NCBI GenBank assembly: GCA_900659855.1
Contig: CAACVI010000002.1
Span: 36,576-100,575, forward strand
Reading direction: 5' to 3'
Origin: Candidatus Desulfarcum epimagneticum
GTDB lineage: Bacteria; Desulfobacterota; Desulfobacteria; Desulfobacterales; CR-1
DNA: 64,000 bases
Shown here: one piece after another, positions 10,247-19,391 of the stretch
Layout of the letters: each line of letters opens with the position of its first letter
Numbering within the stretch: position 1 is the stretch's first letter
Made by a program: the position numbers and the translations under genes
Notes under the pieces: model-generated
What the model was told of the DNA's origin: nothing
Seen by the model: only the letters and a program-made list of their open reading frames with translations
The model's database searches: none

Positions 10247-10387
10247 AACCGACGGGTTAAAATGGCCCAATTCATCCCATGGGAAGAATTTGAATCCGCC
10301 TGCTGCCACTCCCTTTCAGGCTCTCACATGGGGCAGCCCGCTTTGCCGGCCAGAGTGGCCATCGGAGCGCTGATCATCAAACCCTGA
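10247..10387 (+). pseudogene. DUF772-type (IS5/IS1182-like) transposase N-terminal fragment
   Basis: Translation from 10247 gives NRRVKMAQFIPWEEFES, then GQPALPARVAIGALIIK. This is the conserved N-terminal DUF772 region of IS5/IS1182-group transposases. The match stops after IIK and a TGA follows at 10385, where the family continues with HRLxLSDEE. Only about 46 codons remain of a protein usually longer than 400 residues. The break lies 12-18 bp before the next glycosyltransferase start. An insertion or deletion therefore replaced the native upstream region of that gene. Confidence 0.8.
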
Positions 10388-10398
10388 AGAGAGAGAAA

Positions 10399-11700
10399 AT
10401 GTCAAAGAAGATTAAACGGTTTTATATAAATTTCCTTGCCGCCGCAAACATATTAAAGCGAATATTTTTAAGAATAATATTTGAAAAAGCGACCCCTTTT
10501 TTCACCCGGGAGGGAAATGAAAATCAAAATAACGCTAAATATGAAGAAGTCAAACGGTCTCTTCATCAAAATAATGGAAATCTGATTGTCGTCTTCCCTG
10601 TGATTGACTGGAAATTTCGCTGGCAGAGGCCGCAGCAGATTGTCAGCAGGTTGTCAAAGCGTCATTTTACAGTGATATATATCGCCATGAGTCTTCTGGA
10701 AAAAGGCCGGGCTTATGAAAACGCCATTGACGCGGGTCGGGATGTGGCAACCGTTGGACTTCAAGATCATATTTATCAAATATACCTGCATAGCGAAGGC
10801 CCTTTAAATATCTATGCGGATATGCCCAGGGGAGACAATTTAGAGAATATTTATTTTGGATTGGCCTCCATGTTAGAAGAAATTCGGCCGCAGAAAATAT
10901 ATTATCTCATTCACTTCCCGGGATGGAGTCATGTGGCTTATAAATTACAGGAGAATTTTGGAGGTAAAATGGTTTTTGACTGTATGGACGATCACAGCGG
11001 ATTCTCAACCAATACAAAAGAAGCGATCCAAGGCGAGGAAATTCTGATTCAAAAATCCAACATAGTCATCGTCACATCGGATATCTTAAAAGAAAAAGCC
11101 AATGGCCTTAATCCCGCCGTCATCCAAATAAAAAACGGAACGGAATTTGAACATTTTTTTTCCCCTGTTAAAAATGGAGCCTTGGATCATCTGGGAAAAA
11201 GCCTCGTCATCGGTTATCACGGGGCAATATCCGACTGGTTTGATACTGAAATCATTGAATATTGCGCAAGGGAAAAAACGGAATGGGAATATGTTTTAAT
11301 TGGCGATACCTTTGGTTGCGACATCAAAAATTGCAGCCGGCTAAGCAATGTCCATTTTCTGGGAGAAAAAGATTACAAACAATTGCCCGGGTATCTGGCT
11401 TATTTTGATGTGTGCGTGATTCCTTTTAAGATGATTTCCCTGACCCTTGCCACTGATCCGGTCAAATTTTATGAATATTTAAGCGCCGGGAAACCAGTTG
11501 TGACTGTGGATTTGCCTGAATTGCGCCCATATGGAAAGGTTTGTTATACGGCTTCTAATAAAGAAGAGTTTTTGATAAAATTGGAAAAAGCGATTGAGGA
11601 GAAAGATGATCCGGCTCTCATAGAAAGAAGGATCTCCATGGCAAAGGAAAACTCATGGGACAGCAGAGTCAAGGCGCTGTTTTCCAACGGCGTATTTTAA
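10399..11700 (+). CDS. GT-B glycosyltransferase (TuaH-like)
   Basis: The 433-residue product begins with a basic amphipathic stretch, probably a membrane-surface anchor. A glycosyltransferase follows: LIVVFPVIDWKFRWQRPQQI near 75, MVFDCMDDHSGF near 195 and DPVKFYEYLSAGKPVV near 355-370. The CMDDHSGF motif is characteristic of the TuaH-like GT-B group. The E of KFYEYLSAGKPVV supplies the second half of the donor site. A GAGAGAG ribosome site precedes the ATG. The transposase remnant ends 11 bp upstream, so the original promoter has been lost or replaced. It heads a plus-strand glycosyltransferase set running to 16258. Substrate is unknown. Confidence 0.85.
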   Translation: MSKKIKRFYINFLAAANILKRIFLRIIFEKATPFFTREGNENQNNAKYEEVKRSLHQNNGNLIVVFPVIDWKFRWQRPQQIVSRLSKRHFTVIYIAMSLLEKGRAYENAIDAGRDVATVGLQDHIYQIYLHSEGPLNIYADMPRGDNLENIYFGLASMLEEIRPQKIYYLIHFPGWSHVAYKLQENFGGKMVFDCMDDHSGFSTNTKEAIQGEEILIQKSNIVIVTSDILKEKANGLNPAVIQIKNGTEFEHFFSPVKNGALDHLGKSLVIGYHGAISDWFDTEIIEYCAREKTEWEYVLIGDTFGCDIKNCSRLSNVHFLGEKDYKQLPGYLAYFDVCVIPFKMISLTLATDPVKFYEYLSAGKPVVTVDLPELRPYGKVCYTASNKEEFLIKLEKAIEEKDDPALIERRISMAKENSWDSRVKALFSNGVF

Positions 11701-11728
11701 ATTTAAGCGAGTAAGGGCAGGATTATTG

Positions 11729-12784
11729 ATGAAACCGTTATTGGCAAGCATTGTTGTGTTGAGCTTTAATCAATTAGAAAAAACAACCCGGCCATGCATC
11801 GAAAGCATCTATCGACATACCGATCCGGAAAAATTTGAGCTGATCGTTGTGGACAACGCTTCAGAGGATGGCGCCCCCCAATATCTGCGGGGATTGATGG
11901 CTGAACATGACAATATTAAAATTTGCCTGAACAAAACCAACAGGGGGTATGCGGGCGGCAATAATGACGGAATGAAGCTGGCGGAAGGGAAATATATTGC
12001 GTTGTTGAACAATGACACGCTGGCGACGCCAGGCTGGCTGGAACAGTTGACTGATATCCTGGCGAAAAATCCTGGAACAGGTTTGTTGTCGCCCATCACC
12101 AATTATGCGGGGAATGAGCAATGCGTTGAACTTCCCGGGATAACGGAAAAAAATTATTGTGAAGTGGCCCGGGTGTATACCCACCGGCGAAGAAACAGTT
12201 TGTTTGAAACGGAAAAAGTCGGATTTTTTTGTGTCGCCATGCCGTCCTGGGTGCCTGAAAGAATCGGTTTTCTTGATGAGGCTTTTGGGATGGGACTGTT
12301 TGAAGATGACGATTATTGCCTGAGGGTGAAAAATGATTTGGGGCTTTCGGTGTGCGTCACTGAAGGGTGTTTTATTTTTCATAAAGGAAGCTCGTCTTTT
12401 AAAAAACTTGACCCGGCGCGATACCAGGCTTTATTTGATCGAAATCGAAAATATTTTTGTGAAAAACACAATATCCAATGGAGGTTTGGGGATATTGCCG
12501 AAGCCTTCCTGGCTAAACTCGAGAAAGATATTGAAAGTTATGAAACCGGGGGCTCGGAAAAATCACGGCATATTGAATCCATACGCGTGCGTCTTACTCA
12601 TTTCCGAAATGCGATTTTTCAATTAAAACATTTTGAAACCGATTTTATATCAATGAATTCACAAGGGGCTGCCGAGGCGGAGTTCCAAGGCGACCATTGG
12701 CGATTAAGAGGAAAACTGACTCGTCGATTGGGAAAAATTCGCAAATCCATAGACCGTAAACTTGCCGGCATCTTTAGAAAATAG
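11729..12784 (+). CDS. Family 2 glycosyltransferase (paralogue 1)
   Basis: A GT-A inverting glycosyltransferase of about 351 residues. It opens with LASIVVLSFNQLEKT and has VVDNASEDGAPQYL (nucleotide-binding Asp), GYAGGNNDGM and ALLNNDTLATPGWL (the DxD equivalent is NND). FEDDDYCLRV near 190 supplies acceptor-side acidic residues. A helical C-terminal tail of about 80 residues ends basic (GKIRKSIDRKLAGIF). The ATG at 11729 is preferred over an adjacent TTG because it sits better with the GGCAGG site upstream. The next gene is a diverged duplicate, so the two probably add related residues to the same glycan. Confidence 0.9.
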   Translation: MKPLLASIVVLSFNQLEKTTRPCIESIYRHTDPEKFELIVVDNASEDGAPQYLRGLMAEHDNIKICLNKTNRGYAGGNNDGMKLAEGKYIALLNNDTLATPGWLEQLTDILAKNPGTGLLSPITNYAGNEQCVELPGITEKNYCEVARVYTHRRRNSLFETEKVGFFCVAMPSWVPERIGFLDEAFGMGLFEDDDYCLRVKNDLGLSVCVTEGCFIFHKGSSSFKKLDPARYQALFDRNRKYFCEKHNIQWRFGDIAEAFLAKLEKDIESYETGGSEKSRHIESIRVRLTHFRNAIFQLKHFETDFISMNSQGAAEAEFQGDHWRLRGKLTRRLGKIRKSIDRKLAGIFRK

Positions 12785-12792
12785 ACATAAAA

Positions 12793-13875
12793 ATGGAAAC
12801 GCCTGTTGTCAGCATTATTGTTTTAACGTTCAATCAATTGGAAAAAGCCACAAAATTTTGTATTGAAAGCGTCATTAAAAATACCGATTTGCGGAAAAAC
12901 GAACTCATTGTCGTGGACAACGCCTCCACAGACAACACCCCCGGGTTTTTAAGAAAACTGGAAAGTTCCCCCGGAAAGATCAGGGTCAAACTCAATCAAT
13001 GGAACAGGGGCTATGCCGGGGGAAATAATGACGGAATCAGGATGGCTCGCGGTCGGTATATTGTTTTGCTGAACAACGACACCCTGACGCCCGCCGGTTG
13101 GCTGGGCCCATTGGTGAATGCGCTTGAAACCCATCCCAATATTGGTCTGGCGGGGCCTGTCACCAATTTCGCCGGAAATGAGCAACGCATTGAATTGAGA
13201 GGCTTAAATCGACAAAATTTTGAAAAGATCGCGGCCGGATATACCTCCAGAAATAAAGGAATATGGTTTGAGACGCATCGACTGGGTTTTTTTTGTGTGG
13301 CGATGCGCGCTGAATTGATTGGGGAAATCGGCTATCTGGATGAAGAATTCGGCATCGGAATGTTTGAGGATGATGATTTTTGTTTGCGAGTCATGAAAGA
13401 AAGGCGGCAAAGTCCGGCTGTGCTCGAAGATTGTTTTGTTTACCACATGGGGGGGGCTTCATTCAAGCATTTCAGCCATGATGATTATTATGCCCTTTTT
13501 AGGAAAAATGAAAAATACTTTTTGAAAAAACACGGGTTTAACTGGATTCTTTCTGATTCGCTTCTGGCCTATTGGGCCAAACTTGAACGTGATTTTTCAG
13601 CTTTCCGTGAACAAACCGGGCGTCTTGATCCCAATATTGAAAGGGCGCTTGTGCGGTTTGAGGATTTTAAACATTTGCTCATTCAGTCTTATGTCGCGGA
13701 AAGAAAACCAATGGATCACAATAAGACCACGAGTCCGCTGGCAAAGAAATATCAAAGGCAAATTCGCCGGGAAATTTTCAGGCGGGAATTCATATCGGGT
13801 TCCATGAATCAAAAATGGAATTATTTGAAGGCCATAAAGTCATCGTTAATTGAAAGGAAATGGAATAAAGTTTGA
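12793..13875 (+). CDS. Family 2 glycosyltransferase (paralogue 2)
   Basis: This 360-residue protein is a close paralogue of its upstream neighbour: the same VVDNASTDNTPGFL, GYAGGNNDGI, VLLNNDTLTPAGWL and FEDDDFCLRV blocks in the same order. The two therefore arose by tandem duplication. The C-terminal 80 residues are divergent, lysine/arginine-rich and helical. The gene starts 8 bp after the preceding stop, and its own stop overlaps the TTG start of the epimerase gene, so expression is coupled. It is probably an O-antigen or exopolysaccharide transferase; donor sugar unknown. Confidence 0.9.
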   Translation: METPVVSIIVLTFNQLEKATKFCIESVIKNTDLRKNELIVVDNASTDNTPGFLRKLESSPGKIRVKLNQWNRGYAGGNNDGIRMARGRYIVLLNNDTLTPAGWLGPLVNALETHPNIGLAGPVTNFAGNEQRIELRGLNRQNFEKIAAGYTSRNKGIWFETHRLGFFCVAMRAELIGEIGYLDEEFGIGMFEDDDFCLRVMKERRQSPAVLEDCFVYHMGGASFKHFSHDDYYALFRKNEKYFLKKHGFNWILSDSLLAYWAKLERDFSAFREQTGRLDPNIERALVRFEDFKHLLIQSYVAERKPMDHNKTTSPLAKKYQRQIRREIFRREFISGSMNQKWNYLKAIKSSLIERKWNKV

Positions 13876-14987
13876 AAAAAATAATCGCGATCATCGGCAC
13901 GCGGCCAGAAGCCATAAAAATGGCGCCGGTTATTTTTATGCTAAAAAATCGAAAATGGGCAAAAGTTTGTGTGGTGGCCACTGCCCAGCACAGAGAGATG
14001 ATGGATCAGGCGTTGTCCTTATTTGGAATAACGCCTGATCTGGATTTAAATTTGATGAAACCCCATCAAACTCTTCCGGAATTAACCGCGAAACTGCTGA
14101 CGGAACTGGACAAGGTTTTTTGCGCTGAAACGCCGGATGCCGTCTTGGCCCAGGGGGATACGACAACAGTGATGACAGCGGCTATGGCAAGTTTTTATCG
14201 GCATGTTCCTTTTGGGCATGTTGAGGCAGGGTTGCGCACGGGGAATTTGGCGGATCCCTTTCCTGAAGAGATGAACAGAGTTGTCGTTGGACGTTTGGCG
14301 CGCTGGCATTTTGCCCCGACGGAAAGCGCCCGGGAAAATTTGTTGGCTGAAGGCATAAATAAAAAACATATTCATTTTACCGGAAACACGGTGATAGACG
14401 CCCTGCTCCGAGTGAAGAAAGAGAAACGCGTCCTTGATATGCCATTGGCCCCAAATAAGCGTTTTATATTGCTCACAGTCCATCGACGTAAAAATTTTGG
14501 CAAGCCCATGGGGAAAATTATGCGGGCTGTTTTGGAACTGTTGGAGAAAAATAAAGACATCCAGGTCCTTTATCCCCGGCACCCCAATACCGATGCCACA
14601 AAATTGTCCTGCCATAAGGCATTGATGGGTCATCCAAGATTTTTTTTGTCAAACCCGTTGGATTATATGTCGTTTATCATGGCAATGAAGAAATCTTATA
14701 TGATTCTCACCGATTCGGGAGGCGTTCAGGAAGAGGCGCCGTTTTTTGCAAAACCGACCCTTGTTCTGCGAAACGAAACGGAACGACCCGAAGGCGTTCG
14801 GGAAGGCGTGGCGAGATTGGTGGGCGCGGAAACTGAACGAATTGTGTCCCAAGCACAAAAAATATTGGATGACAAGGATGAGTATATAAAAATGGCTAAA
14901 GGCATTTCTCCCTATGGTGACGGGCATGCGGCCGGTCGAATCGTGGAAATTTTAAAACGGGATTTGGCCGAAAGCGAGGATCAATGA
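13872..14987 (+). CDS. wecB: UDP-N-acetylglucosamine 2-epimerase (non-hydrolysing)
   Basis: This enzyme interconverts UDP-GlcNAc and UDP-ManNAc, giving the ManNAc donor (and ManNAcA after oxidation) for surface glycans. The 371-residue length fits the family. Visible motifs are IIGTRPEAIKMAPVI at the N-terminus, TAQHREMMDQ, VLAQGDTTT, HVEAGLRTGN, PFPEEMNR, LLTVHRRKNFG and LTDSGGVQEEAP near the C-terminus. The start is a TTG that overlaps the TGA of the upstream glycosyltransferase; no closer ATG keeps IIGTRPEA. The next gene begins in a 4-bp overlap. This placement indicates a ManNAc-type residue in the polymer built by the flanking transferases. Confidence 0.95.
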   Translation: MKKIIAIIGTRPEAIKMAPVIFMLKNRKWAKVCVVATAQHREMMDQALSLFGITPDLDLNLMKPHQTLPELTAKLLTELDKVFCAETPDAVLAQGDTTTVMTAAMASFYRHVPFGHVEAGLRTGNLADPFPEEMNRVVVGRLARWHFAPTESARENLLAEGINKKHIHFTGNTVIDALLRVKKEKRVLDMPLAPNKRFILLTVHRRKNFGKPMGKIMRAVLELLEKNKDIQVLYPRHPNTDATKLSCHKALMGHPRFFLSNPLDYMSFIMAMKKSYMILTDSGGVQEEAPFFAKPTLVLRNETERPEGVREGVARLVGAETERIVSQAQKILDDKDEYIKMAKGISPYGDGHAAGRIVEILKRDLAESEDQ

Positions 14988-16258
14988 AATTGCTCCTCAT
15001 TGCCTATGAATACCCCCCCATATTGGGGCCCCAGTCGCTTCGCTGGTTTTACCTGGCCAATGAACTGGTGGCCGCCCATGATGACTTGAGACTGCATGTG
15101 TTGACAGCCGATATCAAGGATATATGGGGTTTTTCAGGGGTAATTCATCAGAAAATCAAGGTGCGCCGCGTTTTCCCCGGGCCATTTATTGGTTTGTCGG
15201 GTTGGCTGGCCACCCGAATGAGAAAAAAACAGAAGACCTTTCCCACATTTTTGACCGGAAAAACCGGTTTATTAACAAAAATTTATTTGTGTTTAAGGCA
15301 AATTTTGAATCAAGTGATATTCCCGGATGTCCGCACTGAGTGGCTACCTTTTGCATGGATCGCAATGAAACGCTTGATGAAACAACATGATTTTGATGTT
15401 GTGATCAGCGCATATGAACCCGGGGTCAATCTGATGCTGGGTTGGCTGAATAAAAAAAAACACCGAAACAAGACATGGATACTGGATATGGCTGATCCGC
15501 TGATCACTCCCTATACCCCGAAATGGCGTTTGCCCCTCGATAAAATGATGGAAAAAAAAATATGCCGAATGGCGGATCATATCCTTGTGACAACGCCAGA
15601 ACTGATTTTTTTGTTTAATAAGCGACATGGCATTCCCACGCACAAATTCACGGTTATCCGCCAGGGATTTTAAACTCTCGTTATGAATCAAACCGATATT
15701 GACGAAATGCTTCGCTCCGAATTTGTTCTGCTTTTTACCGGGAATTTTTACCCCGGTTTCAGGGAACCCACACAGCTGATTCATGCATTAAAAGCCTTGC
15801 CTGAAATAAAATTAATCATAATCGGGGACACAAGTCGGTTTAATTGGTTATTTTTTGGTGTATGCCCTCAAATCAAATTATTGGGGGTGACAGATCATGC
15901 TAAATGCCGGCGGCTCCAGAAACAGGCGACGATGCTTGTCAATATTGGGAATAGACAATCATATCAGACGCCGGGCAAATTATTCGAGTACTTCGGCGCC
16001 CAAAGACCTGTTTTTCATATTGCCGGGCGCCCTGATGATGATATCTCTTTGTTGTTGAATAAACTGAATAGAGGAATCAGCGTCTATAACCAGAGCGATC
16101 AGATAGCCGAAGCCTTGGAAATCGCATATGCCGACTGGAGGAAAGGGGCGCTGGATCAAAAATTTAATTTGTCTCTGGATACGGTAAAAGATTATTCATG
16201 GAGCGCAAACGCAAATTGTTTATATAAAAAAATTAAAATGTTAGAAAAAAACGAATAA
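14984..16258 (+). pseudogene. GT4 glycosyltransferase split by an in-frame stop
   Basis: The first half (14984-15673) encodes a GT4 N-terminal domain (LLIAYEYPPILGPQS, then DVVISAYEPGVNLM, LDMADPLITPYTPKWR and FTVIRQGF). The second half (15683-16258) encodes the matching C-terminal domain (VLLFTGNFYPGFREPTQL, GKLFEYFGAQRPVFH). Both are in the same frame, separated by a single TAA at 15671-15673 and two further sense codons before an ATG. Joined, they give about 424 codons, the usual length for this family, and the break falls at the interdomain hinge. This is most simply a nonsense mutation or sequencing error. Two-polypeptide function is possible but unproven. Confidence 0.82.
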
Positions 16259-16343
16259 AAGGTCGGGACTCGGGCCAAAGATGATTTTATTTTTTTTGGA
16301 GTTTCTGGAGCAGACCCAAAAAAAACGCGGATTTTTTTATTTG

Positions 16344-17651
16344 TCAAAGACGCTTCTTTTCCGGGGGAATTCTAACGTCGCGGCGCGCTTTAAGCCATTT
16401 ATCAAAAGACATGGCCTTTGAGATGATAGGCCGCATAAAAAAAAGGCGTTGGCCAAAGTTAAGGCATTTTTTGCTTAATCGCCAAGAAAGGCTGTTTTCC
16501 ATATCCTGAATCCGGAGTTTTTTGGCTCGCAGGATTTGTGATTGTTCGGCTATGGCTTTTTTTTTGGATTCCAGAGCGTTTGACTGCCGAGCCAGGATAT
16601 TTTCTTTGTCTTGCAGGGTCTGAGCCTGCCGGGCCATGGTTTTTTGATTGGCTTCAAGGCTTTCGGCCTGTTTGGCGATGGTTTTCTCATTGACTTGGAG
16701 GGTTTCGGCCTGCCGGGTTCTGATTTTTTCATTGGCCTTCAGTGTCTCGGCCTGTTTCGTCATGATTTTTTTATTAGTATGAATGGTTCCGGGAAGTTTT
16801 TTCAGCTCCGGGGGATGCAGCAGGGCCTCATACCGGGAAAATTCCCGCCTTAAGGAATCCAATGTCTCAAGCGCGAGCACGCTGTCAAAATCGTTTCGGA
16901 ATTTCAGAATTTTTTGAATGAAATCAGGAACTCCGTCAGCCGTGTCATCCCCGGATGTTTGATTCCCGGGGACTTTTCCCGGTGACACATGGTGATGTTT
17001 CAGGCCGGGATCAATAAAATCTTCGATTTCTTTTTTTCTCCGGGCGATGGCGTCGGACAGGCCAAGGCCCCATTTTCCCGAGATTTGATCCGCCGCGAGA
17101 CAGGGATTTTTCACCAGATCGTCAAAGTCGATCCATATCCGTCCGTATGGCCGGCTGTGATATTCCGCCCGGAGAAAATGTCCGGCCCACAAAAGCAAGC
17201 CTTTTTCGATGGAAAAACCGTTTCTTTTTTCAAGCGACCGGGCCGCCTCAAGGGGATGGCGGAAGGCCATGAGGACATGGATGTCCGCGCCCAGCGTTTT
17301 CAAGACCCTTTCATACAGGGGAAACAGCAGGCAGATTCTCGGGTCCTTGATGGCAAAAACCGGTCGGTCTCCAAACTGTTCTGAAATGACGGACTTTAAC
17401 TCGTCCTCATGCTCCAGAACCTGATGGATTTGATCGTCGGAAAAAAACAGGTCATCCCATGAAGAGCCGACCTGTTTCAGGATTTTTTCGTTGAACAGGT
17501 TGATGTGTTTGTTTTCATAGTAGCCTTTGGGATTGTCCGGCCCGGGGGGAAGCAGCTCCGGCCCCAGGTGGATCCCCGTCCGGTCCAGTATCCCGGCCAG
17601 GGCGGATGTGCCGCTTCTGTGCATTCCCAAAACCAATATGCATTTTCGCAT
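16344..17651 (-). CDS. Sulfotransferase-family protein with 14-residue-repeat coiled-coil tail
   Basis: The 435-residue product starts MRKCILVLGMHRSGTSALAG, the 5'-phosphosulfate-binding loop of PAPS-dependent sulfotransferases, and carries FAIKDPRICLLFP and VLMAFRHPLEAARSLEKR (3'-phosphate-binding Arg/Ser region). It probably sulfates a sugar or lipid acceptor. Residues 299-382 are six tandem 14-residue repeats (RQAETLQVNEKTIA-like), predicted to be coiled coil. The tail 374-425 (ENSLSWRLSKK, FFMRPIISKAMSFDKWL) is shared with the 1277-residue glycosyltransferase. The ATG at 17651 has an AAAGGGTG site. The open frame extends 76 codons upstream, but only through the GAGTTTNNN array, so that extension is rejected. 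Confidence 0.82.
   Translation of the reverse strand: MRKCILVLGMHRSGTSALAGILDRTGIHLGPELLPPGPDNPKGYYENKHINLFNEKILKQVGSSWDDLFFSDDQIHQVLEHEDELKSVISEQFGDRPVFAIKDPRICLLFPLYERVLKTLGADIHVLMAFRHPLEAARSLEKRNGFSIEKGLLLWAGHFLRAEYHSRPYGRIWIDFDDLVKNPCLAADQISGKWGLGLSDAIARRKKEIEDFIDPGLKHHHVSPGKVPGNQTSGDDTADGVPDFIQKILKFRNDFDSVLALETLDSLRREFSRYEALLHPPELKKLPGTIHTNKKIMTKQAETLKANEKIRTRQAETLQVNEKTIAKQAESLEANQKTMARQAQTLQDKENILARQSNALESKKKAIAEQSQILRAKKLRIQDMENSLSWRLSKKCLNFGQRLFFMRPIISKAMSFDKWLKARRDVRIPPEKKRL
16506..16757 (-). repeat. In-gene 42-bp tandem repeat, six units
   Basis: Six diverged 42-bp units encode the 14-residue repeats of the sulfotransferase tail. Each contains a [KR]Q[AS]xxL core. Two heptads per unit fit a coiled coil. 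Unit divergence argues against a recent expansion. Confidence 0.8.
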
Positions 17652-17701
17652 AAAATCACACCCTTTGTTTTGATTAAATCCAATAAACGCAACAAACACG
17701 A

Positions 17702-17787
17702 GGGCGGCCGCCGACCGCCCCTGCGACCCAATAAACTCTAAAAACTCTATCAACTCAACAAACCCAAAAAACTCAACAAACTCAAAC
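17702..17787. repeat. Extragenic palindrome plus 9-bp GAGTTTNNN array (array A)
   Basis: A GGGCGG...CCGCCC palindrome (17702-17720) is followed by about seven degenerate 9-bp units to 17787. On the minus strand these read GAGTTTGTT, GAGTTTTTT, GGGTTTGTT and so on. The array abuts the stop codon of the ATPase gene at 17788. Read as protein it would give an EFx tripeptide repeat, which explains a false N-terminal extension of the sulfotransferase. Confidence 0.85.
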
Positions 17788-19371
17788 TCACATCCCCCAA
17801 ACCCCGATGGGCGATCCTTTAAATGTGTCTTTCCGGTAAAATATCTTGTCGTCCCAGGATTTGTTTTCTTCCCGGTCAAAAATTACCAGATGGCCCGTTT
17901 CGGCGCCGCATCGGTCCATGTATTGGAACGTCTGCTCAAGCCCTTCGGCAATCGTTTTTTCAAGGCTTTTGTAAAGTATTTTGAGTTCGATCACAATCCG
18001 TTTTTCGCCTTTGTCATGGGGCCACACGAGCAAAAGATCAGTCCGCCTTCTGCCAAGGCCGTATTCCCTGTATATGGACCCCCCGCCGTTTACGACGCGC
18101 TGCAAAAACGCCTGCAGGAGCAGTTGGGGGCCGGCTTCCTTGTAATCGAAGCGCTCGATCCACACTTCCGAGTTTTCCCTGAAAAACTGTTGAAATTTTT
18201 CCAGCAGTTTTTTCATTTCAATGACGCCGTCTTTTGCGACATACCATGCCGGATCAAATCGCGGCGCCAGGTTTTCCTGGGTGATAAGGGTCAATTCCCT
18301 GGGGATGACCTCCATATACAGGGCGTTGGATATCACAAAGCCTTTGCCTGTTTTTTTGATAAGCCCCAGATCCACAAGATACTGAATGTCATCCCAAGCC
18401 ATATTTTCCATCTCGGTTCCGGTGAGAATGGGAGAGATCACCCTTTTGACCCGATCTTCCTTTAATTTATCAAAGAGCTGGTCGATGTGGGTTTCCCTTC
18501 TTAAGATGATATTGTCCTTTGCGCGGGCGATCATCTCCGCCGTGACGGGAATGGACCGGTCCCGGCCCTCCTTCATATCAAAACATGCCTCATAGGCCAG
18601 GGCGTTGGTCAGCCAGGGCTGGCCCTGGGTCAAATCCCAGGCCAGATCAATGGCGTCATCATGAAATTTCTGTCCGGTTTCATCTGTGTGTATGTCATAC
18701 AGGGTTTGAACCTCTTTTTTTGAAAAATCCCCCAGGCGCAGGGATTTGGCTTTGATGTTAAACGCGCTTCCGCCGGTGATGATCTCTTTTTGCCTCGAAG
18801 AATGAATCCTGTAATCCCTCACATCCCGAATTCCGCAAAGCACAATGCTTTGGGGAAACATGGCCGGGCGCTTGGCGTATCCGGCCCTGATCTGGCGAAG
18901 GACGGAAATCAGGGTGTCTCCTGTTAATGAGTCGATTTCATCCATCAGAAGAACAATGGGTTTGGCGCTTTCCATGGCCCACAGGGTCAACATTTCATTA
19001 AGCGCGGCGTCCTCTCCGCTTTCTTCGAGTATGTTTTTTTGATTTTCTTTAACAAAGCCGTCCTTTAAAAACAGCCGGGCCATGGTTCCCAGCTCGTTGA
19101 GGATGGCCCTGATTCCCCTTCTAACATCCTCTCTTGCGCCCTGGGCCGCCTCCACATTGATATACAGGCATTTGTATTTGCCTTCCTTGTTCAAGTAATC
19201 CATCAGGGCCAAAAGACACGTGGTTTTGCCGGTCTGGCGGGGCGCGTGGAGGACAAAGTATTTTTGCTGGTCTATTAAAGACAACATTTCCTCCAGGTTA
19301 AAACGCTCCAATGGCTCTATGCAGTAATGCCGCTCGCAAACGCTTGGCCCGGCTGTGTTGAAAAAACGCAT
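17788..19371 (-). CDS. AAA-like ATPase with C-terminal PD-(D/E)XK-type domain (copy 1)
   Basis: A 527-residue protein with a P-loop near residues 43-51 (APRQTGKTT), Walker B VLLMDEID (D144, E145) and a C-terminal nuclease-like domain. In that domain, RRRTDLLLVWP and IVIELKILYKS give the D...ExK pattern, followed by QTFQYMDRCGAETGHLVIFDR. Proteins of this architecture are widespread and repetitive in Desulfobacterales-like genomes and are often annotated as ATP-binding or DUF1703-like proteins; function is unestablished, with mobile or defence-related roles suspected. A near-identical second copy runs off the right end of the window. It is flanked by 9-bp arrays on both sides. Confidence 0.85.
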   Translation of the reverse strand: MRFFNTAGPSVCERHYCIEPLERFNLEEMLSLIDQQKYFVLHAPRQTGKTTCLLALMDYLNKEGKYKCLYINVEAAQGAREDVRRGIRAILNELGTMARLFLKDGFVKENQKNILEESGEDAALNEMLTLWAMESAKPIVLLMDEIDSLTGDTLISVLRQIRAGYAKRPAMFPQSIVLCGIRDVRDYRIHSSRQKEIITGGSAFNIKAKSLRLGDFSKKEVQTLYDIHTDETGQKFHDDAIDLAWDLTQGQPWLTNALAYEACFDMKEGRDRSIPVTAEMIARAKDNIILRRETHIDQLFDKLKEDRVKRVISPILTGTEMENMAWDDIQYLVDLGLIKKTGKGFVISNALYMEVIPRELTLITQENLAPRFDPAWYVAKDGVIEMKKLLEKFQQFFRENSEVWIERFDYKEAGPQLLLQAFLQRVVNGGGSIYREYGLGRRRTDLLLVWPHDKGEKRIVIELKILYKSLEKTIAEGLEQTFQYMDRCGAETGHLVIFDREENKSWDDKIFYRKDTFKGSPIGVWGM

Positions 19372-19391
19372 GGGAAAAATCCTTTTTGATT

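Noticed and set aside
17652..17879. 76-codon N-terminal extension of the sulfotransferase with EFV/EFF tripeptides
   Set aside because: It is translated from 9-bp array A and the end of the ATPase gene; the sulfotransferase motif begins at the ATG at 17651, which has a good ribosome site.
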